This document shows positions 8,480 to 20,488 of a stretch of 64,000 bases of DNA, piece by piece. The stretch spans positions 27,377,397-27,441,396 of the forward strand of contig CM048841.1 in assembly GCA_026545765.1 (NCBI GenBank), in the 5' to 3' direction. The notes beneath the pieces were generated by a model, which saw nothing but the letters and a program-made list of their open reading frames with translations, had not been told where the DNA came from and did not search any database. Origin of the DNA: Plantago major. Taxonomy: Eukaryota; Streptophyta; Magnoliopsida; Lamiales; Plantaginaceae. The position numbers were made by a program, and so were the translations under genes. The number at the start of each line of letters is the position of its first letter. Position 1 is the stretch's first letter.

Positions 8480-10374
8480 TGTCACGCCCCAAAACCAAAA
8501 TACTTTGACGCGACCGGCCGTCTATCGTGAGATGGGATCACGCCAAGACGAAGCCTTCCTTTAATCCTCAAATACATAAATTATCTCAGAGTGGTACAAC
8601 AGAACATCTAAATATCCATTAAGTCCTCACAACAATTACAAATCTCCAGTACATAACAATTTCAGTAGTACAAATCATCTTATAATTACCAATCTCAGAG
8701 TCGCAGCAACTACTAAAAAGTCTTCCCATATCCATCATCTGACTACCGTCTCAACTCCAAAGTATCTTCGTACGATCACTTACTAAATATCTAAAAAAAA
8801 AGGTGTAAGGGTGAGCTCCTGGCACTTTTACCCGGATCAAGTACATACGAAAAGTTTACATACATATACACTCCATTTTTATATCAAACATAGTCGAAAA
8901 ATCATTTGCATGGAACACAAGTCACAATACACTATTCACATTTAGCTCGAATCAAATATACACTACGGCCACACAAACCGTGGTGGCACACAAGCCGGCT
9001 TACACATAACATATCCCCTAACACAATAGGGGTCCACACACATAACACTGGGAGTACTTCAAAGCACGACAATCCCTCGAAAGGGTACACACACTTCATA
9101 GGCATATCGATGAGCATAAACGTACGTACACATAATCCATGCTTTCACAAAATAGCTTTCGCAAATCGAACACACAATTTATGGGATATACATACTTGAT
9201 CCTTTTTTTGAATAGACTATTATATAAAGTCCCATAACATGATATAATAACCATAACTTATTTGTCAATCAAAAACTATACATATAGATTTTATATACGG
9301 AAAATAGAAGCAAAAGTGTCAAGAGTTCCCCTTACCTCAAAGTCGATACAATTCCAAGTCAAACTTAAATACCCGCATGATCCTCCAATAGCTTGCACAT
9401 CGAATACTCCAAAGTCACCACTTGTAAACCCCGCTTAGTCTCTACTACGGTTTTATAGGTCGGAATTGGGGAAATATGGTAACAAGGGTAAAACGGTAAT
9501 TTTCTGGAGCTAGGAAAAATGGGAATGAATGGTGGAAGGGTACAATTGTAATTCTGCAACATTCAGGGGTAATCTGGTAATTTTCTGGGCACAAACGAGG
9601 CTTAAAAATATTCTGGGGTAAGTGCGGATCGAACTTATGACCTTCATATGCAGCAATGCTTCCAACCAACTGAGCTAGCTGCTAATTCAACATCAAGGCA
9701 GAGGTTTGACAAGAAGACCCGATTCACCGTCTGGGCAGATTCACAATTAACAAAACTTTACTAAATTGCGATAAGTCCCTGGCGCCTTCAAATTCTCAAA
9801 AGGAAGGGTTTATACTTTTTCAAAATCTCTCAAATCAGTCCCTACGAATCCTAATACTTTCCAAACTCCATGAAATCAAACCAAACTCCTCCAAATCCAA
9901 GCAAAGGCTATGGAAATCGATTACCCATCAACTCCTCCATTCAAATCGATGATTGACAGTCCTAAAACAACACAAATCAATCCAAATCGAATTGTGGATT
10001 CGATCTTCCATGTTTCCGGTCTAATCTCGCAATCTACAATCCCCAATTACAGTTCGATTTCAGTCCAATAACTTGTACGAATGGTAGTAACACGACCCTT
10101 GGGAAGGTAAAGATCGAAGGAAAGAAGAGAACGGATTAAGGAAAAAAAAGGATGAAGAAAGAAGAAGTGAACGGAAGAAGGAAGAAAGGAAAGAAACAAA
10201 ACCAATAAATAAGCCCTAATGCGCAACCAATAATTGGGCATTTTACTCCCCTTCATCATCCGTAATTCCTTTCAAGCCCAATTAGTTTCTCGCATAGTAA
10301 CTCAAGTCCAATGATTTACTCGTCTCAAAAGCAAATTCAAATTGACGCTTAAAAAAAATTTCCGGGATTTTACA
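8480..10374 (-). mobile_element. solo LTR, Tekay-like Ty3/gypsy
   Basis: A 1,895-bp block starts TGTCACGCCCC and ends GGGATTTTACA on +. It is flanked by ATTGC (8475-8479) and ATTGT (10375-10379), a 5-bp target duplication with one difference. It sits inside the second copy of the 143-bp unit, so the uninterrupted first copy shows the empty site. There is no primer site, polypurine tract or coding region, hence a solo LTR left by LTR-LTR recombination. Orientation is inferred as minus, because the end GGGGCGTGACA then resembles the LTR end of element D. It contains a tRNA-like segment at about 9620-9682. Confidence 0.7.
9620..9682 (-). other. tRNA-like segment (A box and B box) in the solo LTR
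   Basis: Read on minus, TAGCTCAGTTGG (9677-9666) matches a Pol III A box and GTTCGATCC (9634-9626) a B box, about 31 bases apart. I could not fold a full cloverleaf or assign an anticodon. It is better taken as a tRNA-derived relic than a working tRNA gene. Confidence 0.4.
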
Positions 10375-10913
10375 ATTGTGACCCGATCTATGTAGTGTTT
10401 GGGTCTTGTTACATGGATACGATGCAGTTTCCAGAAGATACCCCGACCTAGACATAATTATTTTAAACAGGATTGTACACGTTGGTATGAATAAAGTAGA
10501 ATCCGTCCTGATTGAAATACTATAAAAATACTATGTGTGTTTGTCTTTAGGATTTTGTAATATCTTTCATATTAATTTGTGCATCCAAGAAAGAAGTATA
10601 ATTCTACTAAAAAATATCTTAGAATGGGTCTCGATTCGACCCAACCCTAAAATCTTGGTCCAAGTATGGTTTTAAATTTTCGAATCCAGTACGGATGTGG
10701 ACCATGTTCAACTAAAATGTTCTAGGTAGGGTTTGGGTGCCCAGTATGACCAGTAAGTTTAAGTTAATTCATGCTAGTGTATCTAGAAAATACAACATAT
10801 AACTAACATGGGGTGAATACTGGTGAGGAGGGTGAATGTCGACGTGAAAGTGAGATACTATCACTGGGTCTTCTTTATCGTCATAGCAAATCAGACTGGT
10901 ATATGGGTGGTCT
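10375..10913. other. intergenic DNA without recognisable genes
   Basis: The first about 80 bases complete the split 143-bp unit. The rest is AT-rich single-copy-looking sequence in which I see no ORF or element edge. Confidence 0.4.
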
Positions 10914-11567
10914 TGTAACACTTCATCTTATTGTTGTCTAGAGCGGTTACCCATGTACTGCTCTTCGGGTGAAATATTGGCCCCACAAATCCACACATTT
11001 CATTTTCTGCACACCGGGAGAATATCTAAGTGCCTCATCCAAGATTTCTAATATTGTTCCAAAGAAATCATGCTTTTAAGGAGTTCTTATGTATGAATTC
11101 TCAAAAAAACTGCACCGTACTGGTATGTTAGCGATCTCTATCAATTTAATTTCCTTAAAATTTTGGGACATTACATTCACCCCCTCTTAAATTATGCAAC
11201 GTCCCCATTGTGCAATGCCTGACCAACTGTCTACCTTTGTACGTTAACGATTTGTTCAGCCCTGATACCCTTTATAACACCCATCCCCATGTGGGTCGGG
11301 CCCAACACTATTATTCTTGATATGCTCTTCCCATGATATGTTGGCCACACAAACCATCACGTGCATATTCTTTCCCGCGCACCTTGTTGTCACTCGTGCA
11401 CGCAAAGATAAATTTCTTATATAGTGGATCACCTACCCGTATTATTTCTGCTTTAGAGCAAACACGCCTAACTTTCAGACCTTCTGGGTGGATTCCCGAG
11501 AATGAGGGTGCACCTTTATGGTAGCATTCTCAATACCTTTAAACTCTCCGAAATTTTATGGTGTTAT
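10914..11567 (-). mobile_element. TRIM-like miniature LTR element (worn)
   Basis: Two diverged direct repeats, about 10914-11175 (262 bp) and about 11273-11567 (295 bp), share a block around ATATGCTCTTC/GTACTGCTCTTC...TTGGCC-CACAAA. They flank only about 97 bp. On minus, that gap begins with GGGTATCAGGGC (11270-11259), 10 of 12 bases matching the tRNA-Met primer site TGGTATCAGAGC. It ends with AAGAGGGGGTGAA, a polypurine tract, right before TGTAATGTCCC. Primer site, polypurine tract and no genes in about 650 bp is the TRIM layout. The end sequences resemble Tekay/Reina chromoviruses. No clear target duplication remains. Old. Confidence 0.55.
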
Positions 11568-11936
11568 ATTTATCAAAATCGAATGGAGACTTGTTCTCCT
11601 GAGATTGGATCATCATCATCATAAGAATGAAAACTTTTTCACTACATTGATTTTACGTATCATTCTTGCCTCGATTATATGTTTTTAAAAAATTAGTAAC
11701 AATGAGTACTTGTACCATTCCACAACTCGGAAGTCTGATTAGTATTTGCATCATCATGATCATACATCCATCGAACCTTGAGCACTCAAGAATTGTTGTG
11801 AAAAACATCCCCGAGACAATTCTCAACACCATCCACCTTTGTAATGATATCCCTACTCAAGTATAACAAATTAATTATTAATCTCGTCAATTACAGCATT
11901 AGTCGATGCAAGAGAAAACTCGAAGATTAGTTAAAT
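11568..11936. other. intergenic DNA without recognisable genes
   Basis: AT-rich, with no ORF or repeat edge I can support. It ends in GATCC, the target site of element A. Confidence 0.4.
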
Positions 11937-11941
11937 GATCC

Positions 11942-13675
11942 TGTTGGTCCAGATAACGGCAAAGTCAAAGACTAGAGGGGGGGGGGGGTGAATAGTCTTT
12001 TAAAACTTTTGTCGATAAAAGCTATTTCTCAGATATCTGAATAGATATCTGATACTTAGAATCAGAGCGCGGAAGACTTAATAAAGATAAGTGCAGAAAC
12101 AGTTAATGTGTGTGTGTGTGTGTTGCTGAAATGTAAATACAGAAAGGTAAATAACACAGCAAGTATAGTGGTATCTGGAGGTGGCGTAATCCTCCAACTA
12201 ATCCACTTCGGTCTATCAGAGACCTAGAATTCACTAGAACAGATAATTGAGTTCTCCTTACAATAAACCTATTCTAAGATTCTTAACAATTGGTTCCCAA
12301 CCAAATGTTCTCCCTGAGTTGTTCCACGGCTTTCACAGCCAAGTACTTTCTATACTCAGAAACCTTTGAGTTATTCCCTAGCTTCCCAAGCTAAGTACTT
12401 CCTATACTCAATAACCTTGGAGTTATTCCTTAGTTTCCCAAATCAAGTACTTCCTATACTCCGGTAACCTTGGAGTTATTCCCTGATTTTTCAAACTAAG
12501 TACTTCCTGTACTCCACGCCAGTTATGGTGTAGGTTTTGGTTTGAGTTGTCAGATGAGCTTCTTTAATAACTTATTCAGTTATTCAGATAGCTCTGTGAA
12601 TCAAGGTACTTAATACACTTTACAGCGTATGGTATCTTGTTCGATTTTACTGACCCAAGTCTTATGATATCTGTTCAAGAGAATGAATCTCAGATAGTTG
12701 ATCTTTTGATTCAACTCCTTCACAGATAGCTTTGCTTGTTTAGGATCAGGACACTTAGAACTTCAGTGTTACTCAAGATCAAATGCTTTGGTCGCAACAG
12801 AAAGCTTTGTGAGTAAGTAAGTTGCTTTGAGAGAGTAAGACGTTCAGCGTTTTCAAGTTATGTCGTGTGTCTAAGGTGTATTCTCAATCAGTCTAAGTGT
12901 TGATATTTATAGATGAATTTGAGTGCCGTTTGAATAGTATCCGTTAGGCTCAAATTCAAACTATTGATATCTGTGTATAATCTTAAGGTGTTTTGTCTTC
13001 TTCTTCAGAAGTTGCCATTGCTTTTATTCTGACATCTCTGTACGTGCATTAAATGCATTGTACTATACTTTTTGTCCTGTAGTGCCAACGGAACTATGCT
13101 TTGTATCAGAGACTAGTGTTGTTTGATTCTTTGCACGTCCTTATCTTCAATCTTCAGATACCACTTATTTATTGAAACAACTTTGTTTGCAATATATATA
13201 TTTCTTTTTCAGAAATGTGGTTAATGCTCAAGGTATCTGAGAATAGATATCTGTGGACACTTTCCTTGTTTTTAGATATGTCTCTTATTTCTCAGATATC
13301 TCTTGTGACACAGTTTGTTTGAAACTATTCGTGTCTTCAAGATATCTGGCTAAGGTATCTGAACAACAGTTGACAATCTTGTGCAGTTTCTTCAAGTCTT
13401 CAATGTCGTTGAGCTTGTTCTGCTTGGATGTCTTCTTCTTGGTCTTCTCTTCATAAAATAAAAATTACATTTTGAGACCTAACATCCTATACAAGATTAA
13501 GTAGACTATCATACTTAGTGGGTTTCCTCTTTTACAATGTTCAAGTGAACCAAGAGTACTAATCACCTTTCTGAGACTAAGATAAGTCATCATGTTGCTG
13601 ATCAAAACTAAACAGATATTCTTAACAAGATATCTAACAAAATTCCTAACAAATTTCTCAAGAAATTTCCCAACA
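11942..13675 (-). repeat. 3' LTR of element A
   Basis: 1,734 bp, same ends as 26410-28158, TATA at 12904-12912. Direct-repeat partner of the 5' LTR, with scattered substitutions and small indels, among them the lengths of the G-run and TG-run. Confidence 0.9.
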
Positions 13676-13692
13676 AATTTCCCCCTTTTTGA
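13676..13692 (-). other. polypurine tract of element A
   Basis: Minus strand TCAAAAAGGGGGAAATT, directly before the 3' LTR start TGTTGGG. Same sequence type and position as in element B. Confidence 0.75.
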
Positions 13693-14055
13693 TCATTCAA
13701 CGATGACTATCTTTACCTATTACAAATCTGGATGAGTGAACAATCCAACACTTAATCTATTCTTAATATCTTTAAATTGATTTAATTAAGTGCAGAAAGT
13801 AGACATCAACCAAATCACAAGGTGTGATCTTTGCTGACAAGTTATCTTTTATAGAATACTATCTGAGAGTAAGTTATTCAAATAAGTTACAAATAAAGAT
13901 TACAGATAACTTCAATACATAAAACAGTTAAACTCAGTCAGCAAAAACTACATAGTAAATTAGGACAACAGGAGTAACCAAGCTCCAAGTAAACATCCTA
14001 ATAAACTAGTCTTCAAGTCTTCAACTCTTCAAGTCTTCAACAGTGTTTCTATGGA

Positions 14056-14652
14056 TCAGTTTGCAAATTTCCTATCTCCAAACCTTTTGATGTCATCAGA
14101 ATAATCATAGAGAAGAGTTCTGACGAGCATCTCTGTGTCTCTGGCAAATCCACAGACCTCTTTGTAGGTTTTGGTAGGATTTTTCTTGGCAAAATGTTTG
14201 ACCCATAGGTACTTTTCCCACTTCCAGGCATGCTCTATTCTGATATCTGAAAGCTTGAAGTATTCGTAGATAATCTTCAGATATCTGATGTCACCCTTGT
14301 ATTGATCTTCTGTTAGATAGAACGACTCATAGGGTTCCACAGCGAGTCTTGCTCTTGTGCCTGTTCCTGTGATATTCAGAATTCTGTGCACATCATCTGG
14401 CTTTCCATATGGACATTCATCAGAGAGGTCCTTTCTCATGGCTTCAGTTCTCTTGACAACTTCAAAATCCAACCAGGCTTTAATGTGATTGGTGTTGATC
14501 AAGATTGGCTTATCCTTTCTCCATGCCATAAGTTGTTTATGGATTGTTTCTGGAAATCTTGAATTTACCAATAGATGCTTAAGTTCCAGAATCCAATAGC
14601 CATTTTTCTGATTGATGCACCTGTAGACAGAGGAATCATTGTCACACTTCAC
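14056..14652 (-). CDS. conserved C-terminal domain of ORF3, element A
   Basis: An open stretch of about 198 residues, nearly the same in all three copies: KNGYWILELKHLLV, WRKDKPILINTNHIKAWLDF, DECPYGKPDDVH, TGTGTRARLAVEPYESFYLT, YEYFKLSDIRIEHAWKWEKY and a final RTLLYDYSDDIKRFGD. I do not recognise the family. It has an alpha/beta look, with many Trp/Tyr and charged residues and no membrane segment. It is the best-conserved part of ORF3 and the obvious place to start a search. Confidence 0.6.
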   Translation of the reverse strand: MKCDNDSSVYRCINQKNGYWILELKHLLVNSRFPETIHKQLMAWRKDKPILINTNHIKAWLDFEVVKRTEAMRKDLSDECPYGKPDDVHRILNITGTGTRARLAVEPYESFYLTEDQYKGDIRYLKIIYEYFKLSDIRIEHAWKWEKYLWVKHFAKKNPTKTYKEVCGFARDTEMLVRTLLYDYSDDIKRFGDRKFAN

Positions 14653-16865
14653 ATACTCTATTTTGGCTTCTTCTGGCCTGAGTGGAAGTTGACTTTGTCT
14701 TTGCTCAGCTCTGCTCCTTCTCCGTCTTGAATTCTCTTTGGGTTGTTGCTTGAAGAACCACCACCTGGATAGACTTGGTATTTCGGAGGGTGTTTTACCC
14801 GCTAGGGCTTTGCGACTATGGGCTCGATTAGGCTTTCAATTTTCCTTTTTCTGTGAAGAGGAGCTTCATCTTCATCAGTTTCCTCATCATCATCAAGATT
14901 AGATCTTGTGAGAGTTTTACAGCCTTCTTCATTGCCCTGGGACTTGATTTGACCTTCTTCTTCTTCTTCAGAAGATTCATCAATCCCTTTAACTTGTCTT
15001 CTCCTTGGAGCCTTGGTACTCCTTGGAGGTTTCTGTGCCATGGCCCTTGTTATCATTTTGGTTCCTTCAGTAGGTTTCTGGGAAGCAGCTACTATTTGCA
15101 AAGCATCTTGGCTTGAGGAGGGTTCATTGATTCTGAGTGGTGGTGGAAGTTTTCTTCTTCCTTCTCGAGCCGCATGACTCAGATTTCTTCTTGTTTTCTT
15201 CTACTTCTTCCCATTCCCCCTGACTTCGAGGTCCAGATTTGTACATTCTTTCCCCCTTAGTCATTGTTGGCTAACTCAGTCTCATAAAGGAATCTGAGAG
15301 AGAGTTGAAGTGCCCTTGTAGATAATTATAGGCAGTGACCAACTTCTGAAGTTCGGCTTTGAGCTCCTGATTTTGCTTGATAAGTCCGTTGTCCTTATCA
15401 GTGAGCTCTGCCAATGGGCCTAGGATGGCATCTGCTTTTCCAGCAGTGTAACTTGCCTCTTGAAAAGCTTTTTCAGCTAAAGACGCATCATCGTCCCTTA
15501 TCATTCCCAGATCTTTTTGAGAAATGACTATGCTAGTTGTTCTCTGAGTGATGAGCTCAGCGAACTTTCTCATTTCAGAGGGGACGGAGGCAATTACTTC
15601 CTTGTTCTGTGAAGACATCTCCTTTTTCAGATGAGTCAGTACTTGGCATCTGTTCATGTATTCATGGGAGTGGACATTTGGCAGTTTGCTGAATATTGTA
15701 GGAGCAATCAGCTTCCTTTTCAAGTGAGAAACCGCTAAATGTTCATTGCGGTGTTCTGCCAAAGTCTTGTCTTCTTCATCATCTGAGTAATCAGCCCAGT
15801 GATCTTCATCCTCTTGGACATTTTCATCGATTGTATCGAGTCCAGCAACCATCTCAGAGATTGGTTTATTTCCTTTCTGGGAGGAGGATGGTACTTCTTT
15901 TGAAGATGATGCAGCCTTAGCATCATGCTTGTCTTCGGATACTTCTTCAGTATCGAGTTCTTTGGTGATATCATGCACAGCATCCCGTAGCTCTTTAACC
16001 TCAGAGTAAGCAATCATTTCTTCTAAGTATTGATCTTGTAGTTGATCAAGCTTGTCTTTGGATTTAGCTATTTGATCTTCCAGTTGAAGATGGAGCTGTT
16101 GTTCTTCTTCCAACAGTTGTCTGAGTTGAGCACTTCTGGTTTGACTGTTTAATATTTTCTGATCGGTTTCTTCAGAAAGCTCAACTACTTGTTCAGCAGT
16201 AACTGCGTGTTGGGAAGATGGATGAGTAGATTTCTGAGGTGATGAAGACGGAGATTTCTCTGAAGTCTTCTCAGTTTGCTTTTCAGCAGCTGAGGCATTG
16301 TTTCTCTGTGAAATTCCTCCGGTCCCTGGTGCAGGGGCATCATCATCATCCTTTTTGTCATTATCATCCTTTTGGTGATGGTCAGTGGGAGGTTCATCAA
16401 AGTAATTTTCATTCATTTCTTCCTCCTCATCATCTTCAGATACAAGATTGATCACTTCCGGGATAGTGATCTTCTGCCCATTAACTTCTTCTTGTTCAGA
16501 AGCTATAAATTGCAGAGTCTGGGGCAGGACTGGCTTGAATGCCATCTGTAATCTTGTCTGACCATCTGCCTATTCGAAGGCATGTATCAAACTATGCGCC
16601 ACTTCTTTGGAGAAATCCTTATGCAATAAGGTCGCAACTGTGTATTGTTCGATAGGGAACATTGCATGGATATATGTCTCCAAGTCAAGAGCTCGTGCTC
16701 GTCTGATTGGTTGATCTGTGATTCTCAATATTTCAGAGAGATCAGAGCACCTTAACTTCTGCCATTTTTTGAAGCATTGAATATGCTTTGGCAGGGTGTG
16801 AGCTTTGAAGAAGTGAAGTAGGTCCCTTATCGCTTCAATGGGAACCTGCTTTGCATCTGTTTGAG

Positions 16866-17749
16866 CCTGAAAGAAAGAGTTTTGTGTGAGCTTCAAAACT
16901 TTTGTAGATATCTGGGTAGAAGTTTAGTTTCTGGGTTACCTGAGTAAGTACTTCAGGCTCAGAGACTTGTTCTACTGAGACAATTGGTGTCTCAGATATC
17001 TTGTTGTGAGGTGGAGACTTGGAAGTCTGGTCCTCATCAACCTTTCTTTCTTGAACCTGAGAGTTAAAAAGTATCACAATACTTAGGAAATTTTATCAAG
17101 AAAAACTTTAAGTGACAAGTCAGATATCTGAGTGGTCAATTACCTCCATGGGAGGCTCAGATATTTGTCTCTCAGAGACTTGTGCAGTCTCTGGAATCTT
17201 TTCTTGTGATGAAGGCCTTGATGCCTCATCAATTTCCATAGGTGCAGGGGATGTCTCAACTTTGTCCCCTTCCACTTCTACTTCTGATTGAGCCTGTGAG
17301 TAGAAAGTATTGAATATTTTTAGAAGAGATATAAGATAACCCAAGATGAAGAATACTTATCACTAGATTTGTCATATACCTTCATGCTAGAAGGCTCAGT
17401 GATGTGTTCTTCAGAAACATTGTTGGTCTCTGGGTTTGTCTCTGGCATTTCTGCCTTATCTTCTTCCATCTCAGTTGGAGCCTGTTAGAAACATTTTTAA
17501 ATGAATAAGCACATAAACATTTCACTGAAACATGTCATCTTAAGAATCAAAAAGTTACCTGTGGTTCAGGCTCAGATTTCTTAAGAGACGAGGTTGAGGG
17601 AACCTCCTTTTCAGTTTCTGAGGTAAGCTTTTCAGCTTCCTCTTGTGTTTGTGTTTCTAACTCAGCCTGTAACAAAGAAATTCTTATGAGGTAACAAGAT
17701 TTATAAGTATAAAATTTTTCACAAGGTAAGAGTTAAACCACCATTTACC
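16866..17749 (-). other. chain of four short phase-0 exons in ORF3, element A
   Basis: Short exons: 17666-17559 (108 bp), 17481-17380 (102), 17293-17144 (150) and 17056-16940 (117). All are multiples of three. Introns are 82, 77, 86, 87 and 73 bp, each with a GT donor after AG/GG and a pyrimidine-rich TTNCAG-type acceptor. Each exon starts with GCTC/GCTG/GTTC (Ala or Val, then usually Gln) and several end with the peptide pattern VSEP plus a few residues, so they look like old tandem copies. The first donor (about 17749) is the least clear. These are predictions from splice consensus and from comparison with B and C. Confidence 0.65.
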
Positions 17750-19800
17750 CGAGCGCCAGTCGATTTGTCTCTGGAACTTGTGACCTTTCTATACATTGGT
17801 CGTCTTGTCCCAGTGCAGTTTCTTTGTTTGAAGTTTCTGGTACTTCACACCTTTCCTGAGTATGCAACTCAGTTGCCTCCCCTGGTTGATCATTCTGAGT
17901 AGATGTCTCAGTTTGATCCCTCTCAGTGAGTTGGGGAACCTGCTCATTTGCAGGATTTTCTTCAACATACTGTATTGCTGGTAATTCGAAATGGAGTTCA
18001 TTTACCATTTCATCAACCACTTTTGGCTGTTGTGGTTGTCTGGAAGCAGAGGATTGATCAGTAGAATGTTCTTCCAGATTTTTAGTTGTGGTGTTTCCAT
18101 CAAGATTCGCAAGATTAAAATACCACTCATCGTGGCTTTACGAAGTTGTGCAAGAGAAACATTCCACGATGATGTGTTTGCACCAACAACCTTTGCTATA
18201 GGTTCAAGAACTTTGTGGTGTAGGTTCTTCTTGAGATACCTTACCACCGCCATTCTTTGATAACCTTAGCCCTCTTTGTTCTTTCTAGGACTTGAGAGAT
18301 CACTAGTTCATCATCTTCATCGTCAGAGCTCTCATCAGCATTGGGAACTGATTGGTCCATTACTCCTTCGGTTTCTGCAGATGGGGCTTGGTGCTTTTCA
18401 CCACTTTTGGCAGCATTTATGAGTTCATCAGAAGGCTTTCTGCATTAGTCGCAACGTTTCTGAAAGCACTTTCTCTTGCTGAGTCTACTTGTTCAGTAGT
18501 TGATAACTCTTTTTCAGCATTGATGAGTTCATCTGCCATGCTTGTAGATAACTGAGAATTGACAACCTCTTTGGGTGTGTCTTCTGATTTGCCAGCAGAC
18601 TTCTTTCTTGAAGTTCTGGGCTTCTTGGTCGCAACCTTTTCTTCAGATACCTTTTCAGACTTTCGCTTCTTAGAACCTTTCTGAGACCCAGTAAGCTTTT
18701 TCATCAAGTTTGTATACTCATATTTATAGAGTAGGTTACTGTTGGCTATTTCAGCCGTCTCTCTGAGCTTAATGCCAAGCTTTTCCAGCAAGTAGCATAT
18801 CTTCAAACCATAGCCTACTGTGGCCTTTGGTTTAGCTAGTCCTTTGACAATGTTAGGCTCGAAGCCTTGAATCTTCTTCACAAACTTCTGAAAGGCGTAC
18901 TTTCCCCAATTAAAAGGGTTTTCCAGCCTTTTGTCTTGTTGATTCAGCAAGAACATCATGATCCATCGTTCTTGGCTTATCTGGTCAGCACCTCCTTGTA
19001 GACCATCAAAGCATCTGTGAACCAGTACATCCCAGTTAACCAACAGATGTCTGGTTCGGATGTCAGCAAGCTTGAACTCAGTGGGTGTATCTGATTTTTC
19101 AAGATCACACACGTCACTGTAAAGTTCTTTAACACCTTCAAGGAGTTCATCATCCTTGGTGTTTATTTCAAAATCCTTTCCAAGATTTTGAAACTCAAAC
19201 AACTTACAGAAAGTTGTTAAGTCCAGAAGGATTTCCTTTCCTTGGACTGAGGTTTTGATAGACACTATTTCAGTGCCTTCAGAAACACAGGAAATAATCC
19301 TGGAGTTGTTGTAAAATTCCAACACATCGAGTGATGAAATTCCACTTGGGCGAGCAGATAGAAAACCCTTGATTTGTGCCTTTTCAAGCATGTCAAGAAT
19401 CAATTTTCTATCGGTTTGGTTTTCTATTGCAGCAGAGAGGTATTCCTCAACCATGGCACCTCCCCAAATCATTCTGTGATTTGAAGTCCAATGGTCAGGA
19501 TTAAAAACTCCTACCAGTCGGTTGTTTACAATAACCAACTCTGGTGCTTGCTTTTCAGCAGTACCAGTGGAGGTTTGGGATTTCTGTGTTGAAGAGTTCT
19601 TGGAGGCCATCTCTTTATATAGTGTAGGGATTTGAAATTGGTGTTTGAAAGAGATTTGATTCAGTGATTCTTTTCAGAAAAACTTAATCTTGATTTGCAG
19701 AGATTATAGAGGGTTTGCAGAGAATCAAGAGAAGGAATTGCTATTTTTGTGCAAGATGAATTTTCGGATTAGGCAAAAGTGATTTCATTTGCCAAAATCC

Positions 19801-19810
19801 TATATATATA
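19801..19810 (-). promoter_or_regulatory. internal TATA box upstream of ORF3, element A
   Basis: TATATATATA on minus, followed by GGATTTTGGCAAA, about 190 bp before the ORF3 ATG at 19610. The same block stands at the same distance in elements B and C. A GGGCCCAC/GTGGGCCAC-type word (about 19917) lies about 110 bp upstream. Confidence 0.55.
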
Positions 19811-20309
19811 GCAGTTGAATCCCAACAGACAAATACATACAAATTGATTTTGTGTGTACGTATCTGTGATTTGCAAGCAGGCGTGAGCAAAAGCTAGCTC
19901 GGCATTAAATGCTTAGTGGGCCATGTCTGAATTTCAACAGTCCACTATTTACTGTGAATTAATTTCCACCGTACAGATCAATCGCTTAACTTCATCGAGG
20001 GTCACCATTGCTTCTTCAGCAATGATCACAATCAACAAGTGTAATTGTGCCCATTTAATGAGTTTTGGCGACTTGCTATCTGAATCACAATTCTGTATGA
20101 CCAAGGACACTGTTTGCATCTGAATCTGTCTTATACTTAGGATTTTTCCAAGTTTTTCATCAAGATAGAAATAATGCGAGTTTCAAGAGAGTAGTTGACT
20201 GCAGATAGTTATACTATTCTCTTTTGTGTTTCCCGTTTTATAGAGTGATTCAGATATCTGAGTTCGTGTCTCAGAGATCTTAAGCTATCTTTTTGCTCTT
20301 TGGCCTTTT

Positions 20310-20482
20310 TGACTTCTGGATACCCGTTCCAGATTTCTCTTTTCTCTTTTCTATATACCCGTTCCAGATACCTCTTCTCTGGATGCCCGTTCCAGATATC
20401 TCTCCTCTGGATGCCCAGATACCTCTTCTCTGGATGCCCGTTCCAGATACCTCTTCTCTGGATGCCCGTTCCAGATACCTGA
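20310..20482 (-). repeat. 28-bp tandem stem-loop repeat after pol, element A
   Basis: Several units of about 28 bp, each carrying TCTGGAACGGGCATCCAGA or a variant on the minus strand. The arms TCTGGA and TCCAGA can pair around a 7-base loop. Element B has about two units (about 41690-41745), so copy number varies within the family. It sits between the pol stop and the ORF3 promoter. Confidence 0.6.
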
Positions 20483-20488
20483 ACTCTT

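Larger units (their letters stand above)
14056..19610 (-). pseudogene. ORF3 of element A (large nuclear-type protein gene with introns, broken)
   Basis: The third gene, in the position where SIRE elements carry an 'envelope-like' ORF. First exon from 19610: a globular N-terminal region (DPDHWTSNHRMIWGGAM, RTRHLLVNWDVLVHRCFDG, NPFNWGKYAFQKFVKKI), then a basic tract (GSKKRKSEK...KKPRTSRKKSAGK) that looks like a bipartite nuclear localisation signal. Four short exons follow (see 16866-17749). The last part carries a conserved HTLPKHIQCFKKWQKLRCSDLSEI region, an acidic stretch, two coiled-coil regions (about 16150-15950 and 15450-15280), a Lys/Arg-rich linker and a conserved 198-residue C-terminal domain (14056-14652). 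I see no signal peptide or membrane segment. Several breaks. Function unknown. Confidence 0.7.

Noticed and set aside
9620-9682. Functional tRNA gene
   Set aside because: A and B boxes are present but no acceptor stem or anticodon arm can be paired by hand. The same holds for 30610-30670.
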